A stretch of 64,000 nucleotides of DNA from Deltaproteobacteria bacterium (GTDB lineage: Bacteria > Desulfobacterota > Desulfomonilia > UBA1062): assembly GCA_029547185.1 (NCBI GenBank), contig JAKPPU010000215.1:55897-119896 (forward strand). The letters are read 5' to 3'. Position 1 is the stretch's first letter. Each line of letters begins with the position of its first letter. This document shows positions 60,414 through 64,000 of this stretch, in pieces. The notes below the pieces were generated by a model, which searched no databases, was not told the DNA's origin, and saw only the letters and a list, made by a program, of their open reading frames with translations. Both the position numbers and the translations under genes were made by a program.

Positions 60414-60414
60414 C

Positions 60415-61083
60415 TCAGATCCTCTCTTTCATAAGTTCCCACCATCCCTGCCACTTCGCGATGATCCATTCGAATTCATCCCCGGAAGCACTGACCGGCT
60501 CTCCGAAATCCTCACCGGTAAGACGTTTCAGGGCCCATATGGCCTGCATCCTGACCTGAACGGAAGGGTCTTCCAGGGCCTTGATCACGAACTGGACATC
60601 CTTCATGCTTCCCCATATCCCTGCCAGCCGGAGTGCATCCTTTCTTACCAGCGGGTCCGGATCCTTGAGGGCAAGGCGGATCACGGACTCGAGCGCTGAC
60701 TTGTCGTTTATCCAGAAGAGATAGCTGATAACCCTCCTGCGTACATAGGGGTCACTGTCGCCCAGCCACTTGATGCCCTGCTCGGTCGTAAACATGCCCC
60801 TCCTGAAGAGATAGCGGACTGCCTTACGCCTCAGTTCGGGATCGGGATCGTTCGTTGCAGCATGGAAAACAGCAGGGAAATCGTGTTCATTATCGAAGAG
60901 GACATCATAGATTATATCGGAAGTGGGCTTGTCTGCATCACTCAGGATGGATGTGATGAGCTGATCGGAACAGGAAGGGTCAGCCAGGAGCGCCTTTGCC
61001 GCCAATTTCTTGATTTCAGGGTCGCTGTCTTTCAGATCAACCAAAATCTGGTCCAAGCCTGCCCGTTTCAAGAAACCCTCCAT
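60415..61083 (-). CDS. HEAT-repeat protein
   Basis: A 222-residue alpha-solenoid with about six HEAT-like repeats, for example DSDPEIKKLAAKALLADP, DPDPELRRKAVRYLFRRG, DSDPYVRRRVISYLFWI and DPDPLVRKDALRLAGIWG. Such modules bind other proteins. It is the first gene of the ParA operon. The frame is open to 61449, but upstream of 61083 it is antisense to priA and lacks repeats, so I start at 61083 (MEGFLKRAGL). Confidence 0.85.
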   Translation of the reverse strand: MEGFLKRAGLDQILVDLKDSDPEIKKLAAKALLADPSCSDQLITSILSDADKPTSDIIYDVLFDNEHDFPAVFHAATNDPDPELRRKAVRYLFRRGMFTTEQGIKWLGDSDPYVRRRVISYLFWINDKSALESVIRLALKDPDPLVRKDALRLAGIWGSMKDVQFVIKALEDPSVQVRMQAIWALKRLTGEDFGEPVSASGDEFEWIIAKWQGWWELMKERI

Positions 61084-61179
61084 TCGCTTTGAATAGCAGT
61101 ATAAAGGGTAAAAGGAGCACGAGTCAAGAGCATCTAAAAAACTGTTTCCCCTTTCTGCCAATAATGCTAGCTTCCACCC

Positions 61180-63327
61180 ATGAGCAGGACTCGGACGGCT
61201 GAGATTGCAGTCATGGCGAGCATTCCCAAGATGCTCACCTATCAGATACCTGAAGGAATGTCGATCGAGAGCGGGTCCCGCGTCGTGGTCCCCTTGAGGC
61301 AGTCCGAGAAGGTCGGGGTGGTGGTGTCGGTGAAGGAAGAAGGAGATGAGATTCCCGGCCTCAAACCGATCCTCAGGGTCCTTGATGAGCAGCCTCTCAT
61401 CCCCCGGGAGCTCCTCGATCTCCTCCTGTGGACCTCCCGCTACTACCATGCGATGCCCGGGGCCGCCATATCGCTGGCCTTTCCTCCATACCTCCGCCAG
61501 GCCAGGACACCGCTGTTCCCGGATGAGGTCAGGATATTCAGAACCGGGACCGGCAAAGGCGTGATAGGAAGAAAGCAGCAGGATATCCTGGAATCAGTAA
61601 CGGAACAGGGATTGTCCCCGGAAAGATTCAGAGAGATGTTCCCGGGGGGTACGCCTTCCCTCAATGCCCTCATCAAAAGAGGCTTCCTCGAGAGACGACC
61701 GTTCTTCCCGGTCCAGAGAAGCGCTCTTGCAACGTCAGAGGTTTCCTATACCCAGGAGCAGAAAGCAGCTATTGAAGAGATATCGGGTGCTCTGTGCAGA
61801 CGCCGGTTCAACACCTTTCTCCTCCACGGCATTACGGGCTCGGGCAAAACCGAGGTCTATCTTGCCTGCGCCATGAAGGCCCTCGATATGGGCCTTTCCG
61901 TCCTCTACCTCGTCCCGGAGATCGCACTCACTCCCCAGACCATATCCATGATCCAGAAGCGTATTCCCTGCGAGATGGCCGTGATCCATTCCGGGCTCCC
62001 TGAGGCAGCCAGGGCGAGGGAGTTCCTGAAAGCCTCCCGGTCGAGGGTAAGCTTTGTCCTGGGCACCAGATCGGCCATCTTTTCCCCCTTGAAGAACCTC
62101 GGCCTGATCGTCGTCGATGAAGAGCACGATCACAGCTACAAGCAGGAGGAGGGAATACCCTACAACGCACGAGACTTGAGCATCCTCCGTGCAAAGAACA
62201 ACCAGGCCGTCGTGATCCTGGGCTCTGCTACTCCGAGCATGGATACCTATGTGAAGTCAACGAAGAAGGCTACGAGCCTCCTCACCATGTCGTCGAGGAC
62301 CGGAAGCGCAAGCCTGCCGGAAATAGAGATCGTGGATATGAGGGGAGTGGTAAACCCCATCTCCGACCAGCTCTTCGAAGCCATACGTGAAACGCTGTCC
62401 GGAAATGAGCAGGCGCTGCTCTTCATCAACAGACGGGGATTTTCCGCAGCGCTGGTCTGCCCGGGCTGCGGCAGCACGATCAAGTGCATCCGGTGCGACA
62501 AGAGCCTCACCTACCACCGGTCAAAAGGTATGGGACTGTGCCACTACTGCGGGTTCTCGACCCCGATGCCCGAGGTGTGCCCGAAGTGCGGATGCCTCGA
62601 TATGAGGCAGATCGGCATGGGAACCGAAAAAATCCTCCATATGGTTGGAGAGCTTTTCCCCGGGGCGCGGATACTCAGGATGGATTCGGATGAGATAACC
62701 ACATCAAAGAAGCTGACTCAAGCCCTCGATGCCATAAGAAACCGGGAGATCGATATTCTCGTAGGCACTCAGATGATCGCAAAGGGCCACGACTTCCCCC
62801 ACCTTACCCTCGTCGGGGTCATGCATGCGGAGCAGCTCCTTTTCATGCCCGATTTCAGAGCCGGCGAGCATACCTTCCAGCAGGTCGTGCAGGTGGCCGG
62901 AAGGGCCGGCCGCCGCGCAGCAGACACGAAGGTCCTCATCCAGACCCTCATCCCCGATCATCCGCTCATCCGGTCGATCTCGGAATACGACTACGAGGGG
63001 ATGATTTCTTCGGAAAGAGAGGTGCGGGAGGCCACTGGATTCCCGCCCTTTACCCATATGGCGAGGTGTATCTTTTCTTCCACCAGCAATGAGCTGGCGA
63101 TGAAGACGATCAATGAGGCGGCTCTCAGGTTGAATTCCAGGGAGATAAGGCTCATGGGGCCGGCACCGGCGCCCATCTCGCTTCTTCGGAACACGTACCG
63201 GTGGCATATCATCCTAACGTCCAAAGATCGCGGGAAGCTCCATGCCGCTCTCGACCGGCTTGAAGGTATGCAGACCCCGTCGGGTGTCCGGGTGAAGATC
63301 GACGTCGATCCGTATTCGATGCTCTGA
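61180..63327 (+). CDS. priA: Primosomal replication restart helicase PriA
   Basis: A 715-residue PriA. The N-terminal 3'-DNA-end-binding domain is residues about 1-105. The helicase has Walker A HGITGSGKTEVYL (about 215-227), the DEEH box VVDEEHDHSYKQEEG, and the zinc-binding inserts CPGCGSTIKCIRC and CHYCG/CPKCG (about 425-475). It restarts stalled replication forks. It is divergent from the HEAT-ParA operon, with about 100 bp between the starts. Confidence 0.96.
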   Translation: MSRTRTAEIAVMASIPKMLTYQIPEGMSIESGSRVVVPLRQSEKVGVVVSVKEEGDEIPGLKPILRVLDEQPLIPRELLDLLLWTSRYYHAMPGAAISLAFPPYLRQARTPLFPDEVRIFRTGTGKGVIGRKQQDILESVTEQGLSPERFREMFPGGTPSLNALIKRGFLERRPFFPVQRSALATSEVSYTQEQKAAIEEISGALCRRRFNTFLLHGITGSGKTEVYLACAMKALDMGLSVLYLVPEIALTPQTISMIQKRIPCEMAVIHSGLPEAARAREFLKASRSRVSFVLGTRSAIFSPLKNLGLIVVDEEHDHSYKQEEGIPYNARDLSILRAKNNQAVVILGSATPSMDTYVKSTKKATSLLTMSSRTGSASLPEIEIVDMRGVVNPISDQLFEAIRETLSGNEQALLFINRRGFSAALVCPGCGSTIKCIRCDKSLTYHRSKGMGLCHYCGFSTPMPEVCPKCGCLDMRQIGMGTEKILHMVGELFPGARILRMDSDEITTSKKLTQALDAIRNREIDILVGTQMIAKGHDFPHLTLVGVMHAEQLLFMPDFRAGEHTFQQVVQVAGRAGRRAADTKVLIQTLIPDHPLIRSISEYDYEGMISSEREVREATGFPPFTHMARCIFSSTSNELAMKTINEAALRLNSREIRLMGPAPAPISLLRNTYRWHIILTSKDRGKLHAALDRLEGMQTPSGVRVKIDVDPYSML

Positions 63328-63335
63328 TATGTCTT

Positions 63336-63446
63336 TTATTGGTGCTGGAGGATGAGCCTCCTGATGAGCCTCGCCCGCTCGCGAAGCGAGAGCTTCAGGT
63401 AACATGGGCTCAATATGAGGGCCTTGATGATCTCTTTTTTTGTCAT
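63336..63446 (-). CDS. Very small basic protein, 36 residues
   Basis: An ATG preceded by AGGAGGTC opens a 36-codon frame starting MTKKEIIKALILSP and ending RRLILQHQ. The composition is helix-forming and basic, with alternating charges (LSLRERARLIRRL), and looks protein-like. A second ATG 4 bp upstream opens a different, proline-rich frame that looks non-coding. It ends 8 bp from the priA stop. I do not know a family for it. Confidence 0.5.
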   Translation of the reverse strand: MTKKEIIKALILSPCYLKLSLRERARLIRRLILQHQ

Positions 63447-63652
63447 CCATGACCTCCTTCTCTATCTTCCCTGATCTTTGCCTTTGAGGATCTCTCCATG
63501 ATCCGCCTGCAACCTCTATCGGCAGTCGGATCAGCCGTCTTGAAACGGGGGCATGCCCGAGAGGGGTGAGGTTGGGGCTCATGGAAAGGGAAGATTGAGG
63601 GAAAAGCAAAGAATGCGGATGGGTTCCTATGAGGCCTGGAAGAGAAAAGATG

Positions 63653-63745
63653 TGGCGGAGAGTGAGGGATTCGAACCCTCGGTAGAGCTTTTGACCCTAC
63701 ATTCGCTTAGCAGGCGAACGCCTTCGTCCACTCGGCCAACTCTCC
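63653..63745 (-). tRNA. tRNA-Ser (GCU)
   Basis: On the minus strand: acceptor GGAGAGT pairs with ACTCTCC, followed by G and an encoded CCA; anticodon GCU (plus AGC at 63709-63711); T-loop GGTTCGAATCC; a long variable arm typical of serine tRNA. Total 93 nt. Confidence 0.96.
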
Positions 63746-63750
63746 GGCCC

Positions 63751-63838
63751 TGGCGGAGGGAGCAGGATTCGAACCCGCGGTACCTTGCGGCACAACGGTT
63801 TTCAAGACCGCCGCCTTCAACCACTCGGCCATCCCTCC
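63751..63838 (-). tRNA. tRNA-Ser (UGA)
   Basis: On the minus strand: acceptor GGAGGGA pairs with TCCCTCC, then G and encoded CCA; anticodon UGA (plus TCA at 63802-63804); long variable arm; 88 nt. It lies 5 bp from the other tRNA-Ser and 16 bp after the serS stop. Confidence 0.96.
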
Positions 63839-63854
63839 GGTACGTCTATTTTTC

Positions 63855-64000
<146 letters not shown>

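Noticed and set aside
61084..61449. A 122-residue N-terminal extension of the HEAT-repeat protein
   Set aside because: It overlaps the start of priA in antisense and lacks HEAT repeats.

Overview
The window reads as a chromosomal segment of an anaerobic, GC-moderate Gram-negative bacterium, most likely a deltaproteobacterial (Desulfobacterota, Syntrophia/Syntrophorhabdia-like) lineage. The reasons are two oxygen-sensitive glycyl radical enzymes with their activase, an ADP-forming type acyl-CoA synthetase subunit, an NrpR-like nitrogen regulator, FdhD, a PrsK/PrsR/PEP-CTERM module, and several outer-membrane beta-barrels and lipoproteins. The taxonomic call is inference. I see no prophage, insertion sequence or CRISPR array.

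Region 1 (1-20.7 kb) is a large catabolic and transport locus. A minus-strand operon starting near 11.6 kb encodes an MmgE/PrpD-family protein, a PrpF-family isomerase, a LeuC/LeuD-type hydro-lyase, an MBL-fold hydrolase, an Asp/Glu-racemase-like protein and an unusual aldehyde dehydrogenase/iron alcohol dehydrogenase fusion. A strong terminator lies before a final SDR gene. A second minus-strand operon starting near 20.65 kb encodes an isocitrate-lyase/PEP-mutase family lyase, a YCF48-like propeller, an MMPL/RND transporter, DUF1302 and DUF1329 proteins, a cysteine-rich protein and a small membrane protein. A soluble Cache-domain protein gene sits at the left end beside a truncated LuxR-type regulator gene. 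All three transcription units carry the same tandem operator, AGTATACT-N3-AGTATACT, over the -10 region. That argues for one regulon: import of a hydrophobic substrate and conversion of a branched C4-dicarboxylate-like intermediate to pyruvate plus an acid. It resembles the last steps of anaerobic nicotinate fermentation, but the substrate is not known.

Region 2 (21.5-36.1 kb) holds an OmpA/OprF-like protein, an acyl-CoA synthetase (ADP-forming type) convergent with an acyl-CoA dehydrogenase, a MuiA-like DUF4139 protein, a small outer-membrane barrel, an alpha/beta-hydrolase lipoprotein, two small lipoproteins, YhbY, a DUF362 Tat protein, an HD-domain protein and a matrixin-like metalloprotease.

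Region 3 (36.1-44 kb) is a compact plus-strand glycyl radical operon: FCD/GntR regulator, glycyl radical enzyme 1, activase, PNPOx-like protein, glycyl radical enzyme 2. It is preceded by a sigma-70 promoter and a perfect 23-bp palindrome that contains the FCD-family operator TGGT-N3-ACCA, and it is closed by a terminator.

Region 4 (44-53.6 kb) holds gdhA behind an NrpR-like regulator gene with a GGTT-N6-AACC site just upstream, then a radical SAM/B12-binding protein, a nitroreductase, a 2'-O-methyltransferase, fdhD, and a large protein with a degenerate peptidase, a propeller and a beta-barrel.

Region 5 (53.7-58.2 kb) is a PEP-CTERM module: a PEP-CTERM protein with a sigma-54 promoter, and prsK-prsR. 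Two near-identical 22-bp boxes lie in the shared intergenic region. Region 6 (58.3-64 kb) holds a HEAT-repeat/ParA-like/coiled-coil operon, priA, a tiny ORF, two tRNA-Ser genes and the 3' end of serS, the last three in one line on the minus strand.
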